Shown: one piece after another, positions 17,286 through 25,826 of the stretch
How positions within the stretch are numbered: the first letter of the stretch is position 1
Layout of the letters: each line of letters begins with the position of its first letter
DNA from: CAWJKP01 sp963843465
GTDB lineage: Bacteria > Planctomycetota > Planctomycetia > Pirellulales > Thermoguttaceae
Direction: 5' to 3'
DNA length: 64,000 bases
NCBI GenBank assembly: GCA_963843465.1
Contig: CAWJKP010000002.1
Location: 682,001-746,000, forward strand
Program-made: the position numbers and the translations under genes
The notes under the pieces: model-generated
The model's input: only the letters and a program-made list of their open reading frames with translations
The model's database searches: none
What the model was told of the DNA's origin: nothing

Positions 17286-17912
17286 TTACTTTGAGCAGAG
17301 TTCCACGATCAATTGCGGCTGGACGGGGATTGATACGTCTTCAGGCTCCGGCACGCGCAGCACGTGTCCCTCGGGCTGAGGGCCGGGCACGAAGCTGAGA
17401 AAATCGGGAAGCTGCCTCTGGCTCTCGGCCAGGTTGTTCTGCACCCACTGCACGCTCTTGGGGCGGTTCTTCACGCTCACCACGTCGCCCACGCGGAGCA
17501 AGTAGCTGGGCACGTCCACCCGCCGGCCGTTGACCAGGATGTGCCCGTGGGCGATCATCTGCTTGGCCTGCCCCCGCGACGGGGTGAAACCCAGCCGGTG
17601 TACGACGTTGTCCAGGCGGAGCTCCAACAGGCTCATCAGCGTCTTGCCGGTGTCCGTGGTGCCCTTGACGGCGTAGCTGAACAAGCGACGGAACTGCCGC
17701 TCCAGCACGCCGTAGTAGTGCTTGACCTTCTGCTTCTCGCGGAGGTGTACCCCGTAGTCGGTGAGCTTGCCGCGGCGGTAAGTGTGCATCCCCGGCGGGT
17801 TCTGACGCCGCTCGACGGCACACTTGTCGGTGTCGCAACGGGTACCCTTGAGGAACAATTTCATACCCTCGCGGCGGCACATGCGGCAAACCGGTCCGGT
17901 ATAACGAGCCAT
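17286..17912 (-). CDS. rpsD: Ribosomal protein S4, zinc-binding form
   Basis: 208 residues from MARYTGPVCRMCRREGMKLF. Cysteines in CRMC and, further on, CDTDKC form the zinc-type N-terminus. The S4 RNA-binding domain (about 95-160) has LRLDNVVHRLGFTPSRGQAK. S4 initiates 30S assembly and, in many bacteria, represses the alpha operon. The leader holds a family J palindrome (17953-18014), placed where a translational operator would be; a regulatory link is only a guess. Confidence 0.98.
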   Translation of the reverse strand: MARYTGPVCRMCRREGMKLFLKGTRCDTDKCAVERRQNPPGMHTYRRGKLTDYGVHLREKQKVKHYYGVLERQFRRLFSYAVKGTTDTGKTLMSLLELRLDNVVHRLGFTPSRGQAKQMIAHGHILVNGRRVDVPSYLLRVGDVVSVKNRPKSVQWVQNNLAESQRQLPDFLSFVPGPQPEGHVLRVPEPEDVSIPVQPQLIVELCSK

Positions 17913-17952
17913 CTTCTTCCAACTCCGATTGCAATCGACAGGTTGTTCGCTT

Positions 17953-18014
17953 GTACTCCTCACGCTCCGCGTGAGGTTCGATCGTTTCGGCCTCACGCGG
18001 AGCGTGAGGAATAC
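17953..18014. repeat. Family J palindrome, copy 1 (GTACTCCTCACGC...GCGTGAGGAATAC)
   Basis: 62 bp between rpsK and rpsD. Each arm is itself a small hairpin (CTCACGCTCCGCGTGAG). Confidence 0.9.
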
Positions 18015-18024
18015 GACCGCGCGG

Positions 18025-18426
18025 TTAGACGCGGCGGCGCTTCTTCGGCCGGCAGCCGTTGTGGGGCAGCGGGGTCACGTCTTCGATCGACTTGATCGCA
18101 AGCCCGGCGGCCTGCAAGGCGGTGATCGCGCTTTCGCGTCCGCTGCCCGGTCCCTTGACCTTCACGTCCACTTCCTTCACGCCGAACTTGATGGCCTTCT
18201 CCGCCGCTTGCTGGGCGGCCAACTGTCCGGCGAAGGGCGTGCTCTTGCGACTCCCCTTGAAGCCGCTGGTGCCCGCGCTGGACCAGCAGAGCGTGTCGCC
18301 CTTGGTGTCGGTAATGGTCACGGTCGTGTTGTTGAAGGTCGCCTTGATGTGGGCCACGCCCACGGTCACGTTGCGACGCGCCTTACGGCGCTTCCCCCCG
18401 GTGGAGGCGGCGGAAGTCTTGGCCAC
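18025..18426 (-). CDS. rpsK: Ribosomal protein S11
   Basis: 133 residues. After a basic leader come GVAHIKATFNNTTVTITDT, the GTSGFKGSRKSTPFAGQ loop and the invariant end DVTPLPHNGCRPKKRRRV. It is part of the 30S platform with S18 and S21. Normal length, between rpsM and rpsD. Confidence 0.98.
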   Translation of the reverse strand: MAKTSAASTGGKRRKARRNVTVGVAHIKATFNNTTVTITDTKGDTLCWSSAGTSGFKGSRKSTPFAGQLAAQQAAEKAIKFGVKEVDVKVKGPGSGRESAITALQAAGLAIKSIEDVTPLPHNGCRPKKRRRV

Positions 18427-18478
18427 GCTAAACGACTCCTCGTTCAGTACGCTTCTAAAGTTCTGCTAGGTTATGCCG

Positions 18479-18862
18479 CTAATGGAGGTCCTTAACACCC
18501 TTCTTTCCAGCTACTGTCTTCTTGGGGCCCTTGCGGGTACGGGCATTGGTCCGGGTTCGCTGGCCGCGGACGGGTAGCCCGCGACGGTGCCGAATGCCCC
18601 GATAGCAGTTGATGTCTTTCAGCCGGGATATGTTCTGGCTTACCTGGCGGCGAAGCTGACCTTCGACCGTGTAGTCCTTGTCCAACAGGGCGGCCATGCG
18701 GGCCAGCTCGTCCTCGCGGAGGTCGCGGGCTCGGCCCAACGGGTTGACTCCCGCTTTGTGGCAAAGCTCCCGCGCGATCTTGGGACCTACCCCATAGAGG
18801 TAGGTCAACGAGATCCACGTCGGCTTATCGTTGGGTATGTCGACACCGAGCAAACGAGGCAT
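18479..18862 (-). CDS. rpsM: Ribosomal protein S13
   Basis: 127 residues starting MPRLLGVDIPNDKPTWISLT, with the helix-two-turn-helix and the basic tail RGIRHRRGLPVRGQRTRTNA that reaches the P-site tRNA and 23S bridge B1. Normal length. Confidence 0.98.
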   Translation of the reverse strand: MPRLLGVDIPNDKPTWISLTYLYGVGPKIARELCHKAGVNPLGRARDLREDELARMAALLDKDYTVEGQLRRQVSQNISRLKDINCYRGIRHRRGLPVRGQRTRTNARTRKGPKKTVAGKKGVKDLH

Positions 18863-18894
18863 CCAAAACTCCCTCTTTCCGTCGCCTCAAACCC

Positions 18895-18931
18895 CGTCTC
18901 AACCGGGCTAACCTGTCTCAACCGGGCTAAC
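18895..18931. repeat. Direct repeat GTCTCAACCGGGCTAACC, two copies
   Basis: Two 18-nt copies one base apart in the rpmJ-rpsM gap. The second copy contains the TAG stop codon of rpmJ (18927-18929). Confidence 0.8.
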
Positions 18932-19040
18932 CCTGGCGCTGCTTGTGGCGGGGGTTGCTGCAAACCACGAAAACCACGCCCCGGCGCCGGACGATCTTGC
19001 AGTTCTCACAGATTCGCTTGACGCTGGCACGTACTTTCAT
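18927..19040 (-). CDS. rpmJ: Ribosomal protein L36
   Basis: 37 residues, MKVRASVKRICENCKIVRRR then GVVFVVCSNPRHKQRQG. It has the zinc-binding Cys-Cys-Cys-His set (CENC...C...H) of the C+ form. Position between map and rpsM is the conserved one. The stop codon lies in a direct repeat. Confidence 0.97.
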   Translation of the reverse strand: MKVRASVKRICENCKIVRRRGVVFVVCSNPRHKQRQG

Positions 19041-19208
19041 GACCACTTACACACAGATTTCCAACGGTGGCAAAGATCATCAGTATATGGGGACCTGCCC
19101 CCATAACTCAAGGGCCCTCGCCCGGAATTTTCTGCGGCGGCCTATCTGGGCCCGCATTTTGCTCATCGTCCAGGCGTTGGCGCAGCCGGCGTGGCCGCCG
19201 GGGCTAAC

Positions 19209-19288
19209 AGCTTGCGTAGGTTATGCTTTACCATAACACCTTGTCGGATATCAAGTTACGTTATGCTAAAGCATAACCTACGCAAGCT
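19209..19288. repeat. Family H palindrome (GTAGGTTATGCTTTA...TAAAGCATAACCTAC)
   Basis: The GTAG...CTAC core is 19216-19281; pairing extends outward (AGCTTGC/GCAAGCT) to 80 bp. It fills most of the 254-nt map-rpmJ gap, where infA stands in many bacteria; no infA is present. Confidence 0.95.
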
Positions 19289-19294
19289 CTCTGC

Positions 19295-20104
19295 TCACAC
19301 AGACGAAATCCCGTGCTTGGCGTCCAGCGGCTGACCGGGCGATTCGGTCAACACATAGGGGCCGGACTCGGTCACGGCGATCGTATGCTCAAAATGGGCG
19401 CTGGGCCGGCCATCGGCCGTGACCTGTGTCCAATGGTCGGGCCGGGTGTGGACCCGCTTGGTCCCCGCATTCACCATCGGCTCCACCGCAATCACCAGCC
19501 CCGGCACCAAGCGAAAATCGCCGTTGCGACGAAGCTGATCGCTGACGAAGTTGGGCACCTGGGGCTCCTCGTGCATCTCCCGGCCGATGCCGTGGCCGAC
19601 AAAGGCTTCCACCGTGGCGAAACCCCGCTGCTTCACGTAGGCCTCCATCTGGGCGGCCACCTCGCTCCACCAGGTCCGCTTGCCGATCAACTCGATCGCC
19701 AGGTTCAGGGAGCCCAGGGTAACGTCCAACAGCCGCTGCACCTCGGCGCTGATCCGGCCGATGGCGTGGGTCACCGCCGCGTCGCCGCACCAGCCGTTGA
19801 GCTTGCAACCGGTATCGATGCTCACGATGTCGCCTTCGACCAGCTTCCGCCGGCCGGGGATCCCGTGGACCACCTCCTCGTTGATGGAAATACAGGTCAC
19901 CGCCGGAAAGGGTACGCGGCCGGGCACGCCCTTGAACAGCGGCACCGCCCCTTCCTCGCGAAAATAATTCTCCACCGCCGCATCGATCTCAGCGGTGGTG
20001 ATCCCGGGCCGAAGCATCGACGCGGCCAACTGATGCGCGTGCCAGACCACCAGCCCGGCCTTGCGCATCAAGGCAATCTCCCGGGACGACCGAAGGATTT
20101 GCAC
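19295..20104 (-). CDS. map: Methionine aminopeptidase, type I
   Basis: 269 residues from a GTG at 20104 with GGAG 9 nt upstream; a longer frame upstream is repeat sequence. The five metal ligands are recognisable: IDTGCKLNGWCGDAAVTHAI (two Asp), GHGIGREMHEEP (His), and the later Glu residues in VEPMVN and HFEHTI. It removes the initiator Met from nascent proteins at the ribosome exit. A common neighbour of adk and secY. Confidence 0.96.
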   Translation of the reverse strand: MQILRSSREIALMRKAGLVVWHAHQLAASMLRPGITTAEIDAAVENYFREEGAVPLFKGVPGRVPFPAVTCISINEEVVHGIPGRRKLVEGDIVSIDTGCKLNGWCGDAAVTHAIGRISAEVQRLLDVTLGSLNLAIELIGKRTWWSEVAAQMEAYVKQRGFATVEAFVGHGIGREMHEEPQVPNFVSDQLRRNGDFRLVPGLVIAVEPMVNAGTKRVHTRPDHWTQVTADGRPSAHFEHTIAVTESGPYVLTESPGQPLDAKHGISSV

Positions 20105-20124
20105 GCCGAAAGCTCCACAGACCT

Positions 20125-20192
20125 GGGTCTTAGGTCTTGGGTTTTGGGTCTTGGTATCGTAACTAAGGCCCAAGACCAAAGACCTAAGACCC
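20125..20192. repeat. GGTCTTAGGTCTTGG...CCAAGACC...GACCTAAGACCC palindrome
   Basis: 68 bp in the adk-map gap. On the minus strand it begins GGGTCTTAGG, and this TAG is the stop codon of adk. A partial copy (CCTAGACCTAAGACCTACGG) is at 3618-3638. Confidence 0.85.
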
Positions 20193-20750
20193 ATGAGAAA
20201 TCGGATCCAGCACCGCGCGGATCCGTTGGAAGATCTCATCGACCGTCCCCAGGCCATTGATGGTCGAAAGCAGTCCGGCTTTGCCGTAGTAGTCTAACAA
20301 AGGGGCCGTCTGGTTGCGGTAAGCGACCAGTCGCTGACGGATCACCTCGGGTTTGTCGTCGGCCCGGCCACGGTCCGCCAACCGCTTGAACAACTCGTCT
20401 TCCGGCACCGCAAGTTCCAGCACCGTCGAGAGCGGCGTGCCCTGGCGCTTCAACATTTGGTCCAGGGCCTCGGCCTGGGCGATGGTCCGGGGGAAGCCGT
20501 CCAAAAGGTATCCCTGCCGGCAGTCGGGCTCCAAAAGCCGCGCGGCGATGATCGCCACGATCACCTCGTCGGGGACCAACTGCCCGCTGGACATGTATTG
20601 GTCGGCCTTGAGACCGACTTCCGTCCGCGCGTCGCGGGCGGCGCGGAGCATGTCGCCGGTGGAAAGGTGGGCCAGGCGGTAGGACTGGGCGATACGATCC
20701 GCCTGGGTCCCTTTGCCAGCCCCCGGGGGGCCGATGAAAACGATCTGCAT
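20184..20750 (-). CDS. adk: Adenylate kinase, short-LID form
   Basis: 188 residues beginning MQIVFIGPPGAGKGTQADRI (P-loop GPPGAGKGT). It has the DGFPRT nucleotide-binding motif and RGRADDKPEVIRQRL in place of the long zinc/LID domain, so it is the short form. It interconverts ATP+AMP and 2 ADP. It lies between secY and map as in many spc operons. Its stop codon TAG is contributed by the palindrome downstream. Confidence 0.97.
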   Translation of the reverse strand: MQIVFIGPPGAGKGTQADRIAQSYRLAHLSTGDMLRAARDARTEVGLKADQYMSSGQLVPDEVIVAIIAARLLEPDCRQGYLLDGFPRTIAQAEALDQMLKRQGTPLSTVLELAVPEDELFKRLADRGRADDKPEVIRQRLVAYRNQTAPLLDYYGKAGLLSTINGLGTVDEIFQRIRAVLDPISHGS

Positions 20751-20788
20751 GGTGCGTTTTGCCCAGCTTGTTATTTTACGGGCCTCGT

Positions 20789-22177
20789 CTACTCCAGCAG
20801 GCCGCGGTAGTTTCTCATCACCAGGTGGCTATCGATCTTTTGGACCAGGTCGAAGGCCACGCTCACCGCGATCAACAGGCTCGTGCCGCCGTAGAAGCTG
20901 GCGATCGTGTAGCTGACCTGCATCCAGGTGGAGACGAGGGTCGGGATGACAGCGACCACTGCCAGGAAGCCGGCGCCCACGTAAGTGATGCGGACCATCA
21001 CTTTCTCCAGGTAGTCGGCCGTCCGCCGGCCAGGCCGATAGCCGGGGATGAAACTGCCGTAGTTTTTCAAGTTGTCGGCCATGTCCTTGGGGTTGAAGGT
21101 CACGGCCGTCCAGAAGTAGCAGAAGAAATAGATCAGGGCGATGTACAACAGGTTGTAGACCACGGAGTCGCCGCGTTGGAAGGAGTGGTTGAGCATCTCC
21201 CAGGTCGAGCCTAACGGCTTGCCGCCCAGTGCCTGCCAGAGGTCGAAGTTGGGGTAGCTTTTCGCCGCCCAGCCGAAGATCACCGAGGGGAACAACAACA
21301 AGCTGCTGGCGAAGATGATGGGCATCACGCCGGCCTGGTTGACACGCAAGGGCAAGTACTGCCGCGTGCCGCCGTAGACACGGCGTCCGCGGACGTGTTT
21401 GGCGCTTTGCGTAGGGATCCGCCGCTGCCCCTGGGTGATGAAGACCACGCCGCCCACCACGCCCACGAACAACAGCACCAACACGACCAGCGATTCCACG
21501 CCCATCTGGCTGCCGCCGGCGCCGCCCAGGGCGAATCCTGATGCCCAGAGGGGCTCGATCAGCTTGAAACCCGCCCCGGGCATACGGGCGAGGATGCCGG
21601 CCATGATCAAGAGGCTGATGCCGTTGCCGATGCCGTATTCATCGATCTGTTCGCCGAGCCACATCAGGAAGGTGGTGCCGGCGGTCATGGTGATCACGGT
21701 GGTGAGTTGCCAGCCGAGGCTGAGATGCCCCTCGGTGAGGAAGCCCGACTTGATCAGGCCGCCGTGGACCAGGAAGGCCATGTAGAACCAACTCTGGATG
21801 ATGCACAACAGCACGGTGGTATAGCGGGTATACTCGTTGATCTTCTTCTGCCCGGTCTGGCCTTCCTTCTGCAGCTTCTCCAGCGGCGGGTAGACGGTGC
21901 CCAGGAGCTGGAAGATAATCGACGCGGAGATGTAGGGCATGATCCCCAGGCCGAAGATCGTCGCCTGGTTGAGGTTGCTGGCGCTGAAGGTGGCCACCTG
22001 GTCCAAGATGGCGCCCATACTCGATCCGCCCGCGAAGAGGGCGGTCATCGCCTTGGTATCGACGACGGGCAAGGGGATCTGCCAGCCGATGCGGTAGATC
22101 GCCAGCAACAAGAGCGTCAGGAGGATCTTCTGGCGCAGCTCGGGGATCGTGAAGACGACGCGGATTTTTTCCAACAT
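20789..22177 (-). CDS. secY: Protein translocase subunit SecY
   Basis: 462 residues with ten predicted membrane helices. Typical pieces are LLALAIYRIGWQIPLPVVDT near the start (lateral-gate helix), QATIFGLGIMPYISASIIFQ, QGQRRIPTQSAKHVRGRR in a cytosolic loop, and FIPGYRPGRRTADYLEKVM before the last helices. It forms the Sec channel with SecE and SecG. It is encoded after rplO, the standard spc-operon place. Length is within the normal range. Confidence 0.98.
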   Translation of the reverse strand: MLEKIRVVFTIPELRQKILLTLLLLAIYRIGWQIPLPVVDTKAMTALFAGGSSMGAILDQVATFSASNLNQATIFGLGIMPYISASIIFQLLGTVYPPLEKLQKEGQTGQKKINEYTRYTTVLLCIIQSWFYMAFLVHGGLIKSGFLTEGHLSLGWQLTTVITMTAGTTFLMWLGEQIDEYGIGNGISLLIMAGILARMPGAGFKLIEPLWASGFALGGAGGSQMGVESLVVLVLLFVGVVGGVVFITQGQRRIPTQSAKHVRGRRVYGGTRQYLPLRVNQAGVMPIIFASSLLLFPSVIFGWAAKSYPNFDLWQALGGKPLGSTWEMLNHSFQRGDSVVYNLLYIALIYFFCYFWTAVTFNPKDMADNLKNYGSFIPGYRPGRRTADYLEKVMVRITYVGAGFLAVVAVIPTLVSTWMQVSYTIASFYGGTSLLIAVSVAFDLVQKIDSHLVMRNYRGLLE

Positions 22178-22192
22178 CGGTCCAACCGTCCT

Positions 22193-22687
22193 TTAGGGTC
22201 GCTTCTTCGCGCGTTGCTTGTTCTTGACCACCGGGGCCTTCCCTGGCAGAACGGTCGCTTCCCCGCCGGCCTGTTGGATCTTCTCCAGGGCCGACTTGCT
22301 GAAGCGGTGGGCCGAGACCTTCAAGCTCTTCGTGAGCGTGCCGTTGCCGAGGACCTTCAAGACCTCGAAGCTTCCCTTGACGAGGCTGCGGCTGCGGATC
22401 GTCTCGGGGGTCACCAGCTCGCCGGACTGGAAGGCGTCTTCCAGATCGCTGAGCTTGACGATGGCCACGTCGTCGGCCCAGCGGTTGTGGAAACCCCGCT
22501 TGGGGATGCGGCGGATCAGCGGCATTTGGCCGCCTTCAAAGACCGGGGGCATCGACCAACCGGAGCGGGAGGACTGGCCTTTGTGCCCCTTGCCGGCCGT
22601 CTTGCCGTGGCCCGAGCCCAGTCCGCGGCCGATCCGCTTCCGCTTCTTGTGCTTCTGGATGCCGTGATGGACGTTGTTGAGGTTCAT
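22193..22687 (-). CDS. rplO: Ribosomal protein L15
   Basis: 164 residues from MNLNNVHHGIQKHKKRKRIG with the glycine-rich GRGLGSGHGKTAGKGHKGQS segment that threads into 23S rRNA. Its start overlaps the rpsE stop by 4 nt (ATGA), leaving no room for rpmD (L30). Confidence 0.98.
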   Translation of the reverse strand: MNLNNVHHGIQKHKKRKRIGRGLGSGHGKTAGKGHKGQSSRSGWSMPPVFEGGQMPLIRRIPKRGFHNRWADDVAIVKLSDLEDAFQSGELVTPETIRSRSLVKGSFEVLKVLGNGTLTKSLKVSAHRFSKSALEKIQQAGGEATVLPGKAPVVKNKQRAKKRP

Positions 22688-23199
22688 GTCAGGGAGACTC
22701 CACGCAGCCGCTCCACGTCGCCCTGGGAGCGGAGTTGTTCCAGCGCGTCGATGGCGGCCTTCACGAGGTTGTGGGGATTGGTCGAGCCGTAGCTCTTGGT
22801 GAGGATGTCGCTGATTCCCGCGGCTTCGCAGACGGCGCGGACGGCCGAGCCGGCGATGATCCCGGTGCCGGGGCCGGCCGGCACGAGCACCACTTGGGCC
22901 GCGCCGAAGCGGCCGCGGACGATGTGCGGGATGCTGCCGGCGACCATGTTCACGGTCATCAGCTTGCGGGAGCCGTCCTTGACGGCCTTCTCCACCGCCG
23001 GTGGAACCTCGTTGGCCTTGCCGTAGCCCCAGCCGACCTTGCCGCGGCCGTCGCCGACGACCACCAGGGCGGTGAAGCTGAACCGCCGCCCTCCTTTGAC
23101 CACCGCGGCACAACGCCGGATCTTGACGACCTTGTCGATCAGCTCCCCGCGGGATGATTCGCCACGGGATGAATCGCCACGGGATGATTCTTTAGCCAT
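22684..23199 (-). CDS. rpsE: Ribosomal protein S5
   Basis: 171 residues. An unusual N-terminal triple repeat SSRGD/SSRGE/SSRGE precedes the S5 double-stranded RNA-binding fold (VVKGGRRFSFTALVVVGDGRGKVGWGYGKA in pieces) and GPGTGIIAGSAVRAVCEAAG. S5 acts in decoding fidelity and mRNA unwinding. The 4-nt overlap with rplO suggests coupled translation. Confidence 0.98.
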   Translation of the reverse strand: MAKESSRGDSSRGESSRGELIDKVVKIRRCAAVVKGGRRFSFTALVVVGDGRGKVGWGYGKANEVPPAVEKAVKDGSRKLMTVNMVAGSIPHIVRGRFGAAQVVLVPAGPGTGIIAGSAVRAVCEAAGISDILTKSYGSTNPHNLVKAAIDALEQLRSQGDVERLRGVSLT

Positions 23200-23251
23200 G
23201 AGTGGTTTCTACCTTCGTTTGCCGTTTCCCATCGTCTCGCAGGGATGGCCT

Positions 23252-23782
23252 TCACTCGGAGGGAGCGGGGGCCTGGGCCTTTTTCTCGGGTTTAGGCTTT
23301 TTCTCGCCTTTGGGTTTCTGCTGGCCTCCGGCCTTGGGCTCGCCGCCCTTTTTCTTGTCACCCTTGCCCTTCTTCTCCGGCTGGGCCTTGGGTTCCGGCT
23401 GCGGCGGCTTGGCGCCGATATTCAGACCGGCGTCGCGGGCGGCGTCGGCCAGGGCGGCCACGCGGCCGTGGTACTTGTACTCGCGGCGGTCGAAGGCCAC
23501 CTGGGTGACGCCGGCGGCCAGGGCCCGCTGGGCGACCAGCTTGCCCACGGCTGCTGCCGCCGCCTTGTTGCCGCCGTAGGGAACCTGGGCAGCCAGCTCC
23601 TTGTCCACGGTGCTGGCGGCGGCCAGGGTCCGGCCCGCCTGGTCGTCGATGATCTGTGCATACATGTGCTTGTTGGAGCGGAAGACGCTCAGCCGGGGCC
23701 GGGTGGCAAACCGCTTCAGGTGGTTGCGGACCCGAAACGCCCGTCGCGTTCGCTGCACGTTGATTCGCTTGACGTGTTTCAC
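23252..23782 (-). CDS. rplR: Ribosomal protein L18 with Lys-rich C-terminal tail
   Basis: 176 residues from GTG 23782 (VKHVKRINVQRTRRAFRVRN); a longer frame runs into a palindrome. The L18 core (5S rRNA binding) ends near residue 118 with the LADAARDAGLN motif. A tail of about 55 residues, rich in Lys, Pro and Glu (KKGKGDKKKGGEPKAGGQQ), is extra compared with the usual 115-120. Confidence 0.95.
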   Translation of the reverse strand: MKHVKRINVQRTRRAFRVRNHLKRFATRPRLSVFRSNKHMYAQIIDDQAGRTLAAASTVDKELAAQVPYGGNKAAAAAVGKLVAQRALAAGVTQVAFDRREYKYHGRVAALADAARDAGLNIGAKPPQPEPKAQPEKKGKGDKKKGGEPKAGGQQKPKGEKKPKPEKKAQAPAPSE

Positions 23783-23804
23783 TTCTCGCCTCGTTGCCTG
23801 CTCC

Positions 23805-23857
23805 GTACTCCTCTCGCTCCGCGAGAGGGATAACGTCACGCGGAGCGTGACGAGTAC
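23805..23857. repeat. Family J palindrome, copy 2
   Basis: 53 bp, GTACTCCTCTCGC...GCGTGACGAGTAC, in the rplF-rplR gap directly upstream of the rplR start. Confidence 0.9.
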
Positions 23858-23879
23858 GGAGGTTATTTCTGGGGCAGCC

Positions 23880-24425
23880 CTACTTGGCCATCACCTTGCC
23901 CTGCTTGCGACGGACAACCTCGCCGTCGTAACGGATGCCCTTGCCCTTGTACGGTTCCGGTTTCCTCAGCGACCGCACTTCCGCGGCGAACTGGGTGACC
24001 AACTGCTTGTCGATGCCCTTGACGAGCACGTGCTGCTGGTCGGGGCAGGTGACCGTCAGGCCCGCGGGGATGGGCTTTTGCAGCTCGTTGGCCAAGCCCA
24101 CGCGGAGCTGGAGCACGCCCTTCTGCACCGCGGCGATGTAGCCCACGCCGACGATCTCGAGCTTCTTCTCGTAGCCCTGGGTGACGCCCGCAAACATGTT
24201 GCGGATCAGGGCCCACGTCAACCCGTGCATCGCCCGCGACTGCCGATCGTCGGCCTTGCGGCTGACGCTGACGGTCTTGGCGGCGGGGTCCAGCGCCACG
24301 GAGACTTCCGGACGGAACTGCATCTCCAGTTTACCCAGCTTGCCTTCCACCGCGACCTTGCCGCCGTCGACGGCAACCTTCACGCCGTCGGGCACGCTCA
24401 GGGGTTTCTTTCCAAGTCGGGACAT
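23880..24425 (-). CDS. rplF: Ribosomal protein L6
   Basis: 181 residues, MSRLGKKPLSVPDGVKVAVD, with the C-terminal signature PEPYKGKGIRYDGEVVRRKQ near the GTPase-associated region. Normal length and position between rpsH and rplR. Confidence 0.98.
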   Translation of the reverse strand: MSRLGKKPLSVPDGVKVAVDGGKVAVEGKLGKLEMQFRPEVSVALDPAAKTVSVSRKADDRQSRAMHGLTWALIRNMFAGVTQGYEKKLEIVGVGYIAAVQKGVLQLRVGLANELQKPIPAGLTVTCPDQQHVLVKGIDKQLVTQFAAEVRSLRKPEPYKGKGIRYDGEVVRRKQGKVMAK

Positions 24426-24444
24426 CTTACAACTCCTTAGCAGC

Positions 24445-24840
24445 CTACCAGATCTCGCAGAGCACTTCGCCGCCGAGGTTCCGTTGCCGGGCCTCGCGGT
24501 CGCTGACCACGCCGCGGCTGGTGCTGATCACGAAGATCCCCAGGCCGTTTAGCACCGGCTTGAGCTTGGCGGCGCCGGAGTAGATGCGGCGGCCCGGGCG
24601 GCTGACCCGCCGCACGTGACGGATCACTTGCTCGCCGTTGGGGCCGTACTTCAGGTGCAAGCGGAGCTGGTTGGCCGGCGCGGAGGGGATCTCTTCCCAG
24701 TCCCAGATGTAGCCCTCGCGCTTGAGCACTTCCGCCAGTCCGCGTTTCACCTTCGAGGCGGGCAGCTCCACTTGCGGGCGCTCGACGCGCACCGCGTTGC
24801 GGATCCGGGTCAACATGTCGGCGATGGGGTCGGTCATCAT
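24445..24840 (-). CDS. rpsH: Ribosomal protein S8
   Basis: 131 residues (start MM; the second Met gives MTDPIADMLTRIRNA). The C-terminus carries the conserved ISTSRGVVSDREARQRNLGG motif that binds helix 21 of 16S rRNA. In E. coli S8 represses the spc operon; not shown here. Confidence 0.98.
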   Translation of the reverse strand: MMTDPIADMLTRIRNAVRVERPQVELPASKVKRGLAEVLKREGYIWDWEEIPSAPANQLRLHLKYGPNGEQVIRHVRRVSRPGRRIYSGAAKLKPVLNGLGIFVISTSRGVVSDREARQRNLGGEVLCEIW

Positions 24841-24870
24841 GGCGTCGAGTTCCCTTGCATCATCATCCCT

Positions 24871-25056
24871 TTACCAGCTCGCCTTCTTCACGCCGGGAAT
24901 CTGTCCCAGGTCGGCCAGGTTCCGGAAGCAGATGCGGCAGATTCCGAACTTCCGATACACGGCCCGCGGCCGCCCGCAGAGCCGGCATCGCCGCTTGACG
25001 CGGGTGGAAAACTTCGGCTTCTTCAGCGCCCTGGCGAACTTCGACTTGCTTGCCAT
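24871..25056 (-). CDS. rpsN: Ribosomal protein S14, zinc (type Z) form
   Basis: 61 residues with the CRLCGRPRAVYRKFGICRIC zinc ribbon and the end GVKKASW typical of the short C+ paralogue. Located between rplE and rpsH as usual. Confidence 0.98.
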   Translation of the reverse strand: MASKSKFARALKKPKFSTRVKRRCRLCGRPRAVYRKFGICRICFRNLADLGQIPGVKKASW

Positions 25057-25070
25057 CGACTGGGGGTCCT

Positions 25071-25628
25071 TTATGCTGCCGTCTTCTCGCTCCGCATCGG
25101 CACGCCGAAAGCCTTCAGCAGCTCGCGGGCCTCGTCGTTGCTCTCGGTGCTGGTGACCACGGTGATGTTCATGCCCTGCGTGCGGGTGAACTTGTCGGGG
25201 TTGAGCTCCGGGAACACCAGTTGCTCCGAGAGCCCGATGCTGTAGTTGCCGTGGCCGTCGAAGGCGTCCGGGTTGAGGCCGCGGAAGTCGCGGACCCGGG
25301 GCAGGGCCAGCGAGACCAGCCGGTCGAGGAATTCATACATCCGCACGCCCCGCAGCGTCACCTTGCAGCCGATCGCCATCCCCTCGCGCAGCTTGAAACC
25401 GGCGATCGACTGTCGGGCCAGCGTGACCACCGGCTTCTGGCCGGAGATTTGTGTCAAGGCGTCCAGCGCCTCTTCCAGGTACTTCTTCTCGCCGATGGCC
25501 GCGCCCACGCCCATGTTGATGACGATCTTCTCCAAACGGGGCAGCGCGTGGCGGTTGGTCCGGCCCAGCCGCCGGGCCATCTCCGGCAGGATCTGCTTGT
25601 GGTAACGTTCCAGCAAACGGGGAATCAT
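25071..25628 (-). CDS. rplE: Ribosomal protein L5
   Basis: 185 residues, MIPRLLERYHKQILPEMARR, with VKLVINMG-like EKIVINMGVGAAIGEKK and FRGLNPDAFDGHGNYSIGLS. L5 binds 5S rRNA with L18 and contacts S13 in bridge B1b. Normal length. Confidence 0.98.
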   Translation of the reverse strand: MIPRLLERYHKQILPEMARRLGRTNRHALPRLEKIVINMGVGAAIGEKKYLEEALDALTQISGQKPVVTLARQSIAGFKLREGMAIGCKVTLRGVRMYEFLDRLVSLALPRVRDFRGLNPDAFDGHGNYSIGLSEQLVFPELNPDKFTRTQGMNITVVTSTESNDEARELLKAFGVPMRSEKTAA

Positions 25629-25678
25629 CTCAATAACCCTGCGTAACTCTTTGAGTGGAAGGATGAGCGACGGGGGAA

Positions 25679-25826
25679 AGGACGCGGTGACGCGGTGACG
25701 CGGTGACGCAGTGACGCGGCGACACTCTCCGCGTCTCCGTGTCTCTCCGTCTCCGCGTCTCTTCCTTTTCTCATCTCTTATTCCTCATCCCTCATCCCTT
25801 ATCTCTTATCCCTCATCTCACCCCTT
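25679..25826. repeat. Compound short-period repeat (GACGCGGT units and CTCATCCCT-like units)
   Basis: Four to five copies of GTGACGCG(G), then pyrimidine-rich CTCTCCGCGTCTC units, then CTCATCCCTTATCTCT units running into the 3' end of rplX. Its arms (GACGCGG versus CCGCGTC) can pair. The last residues of L24 and its TAA stop are encoded by this repeat. Confidence 0.85.
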
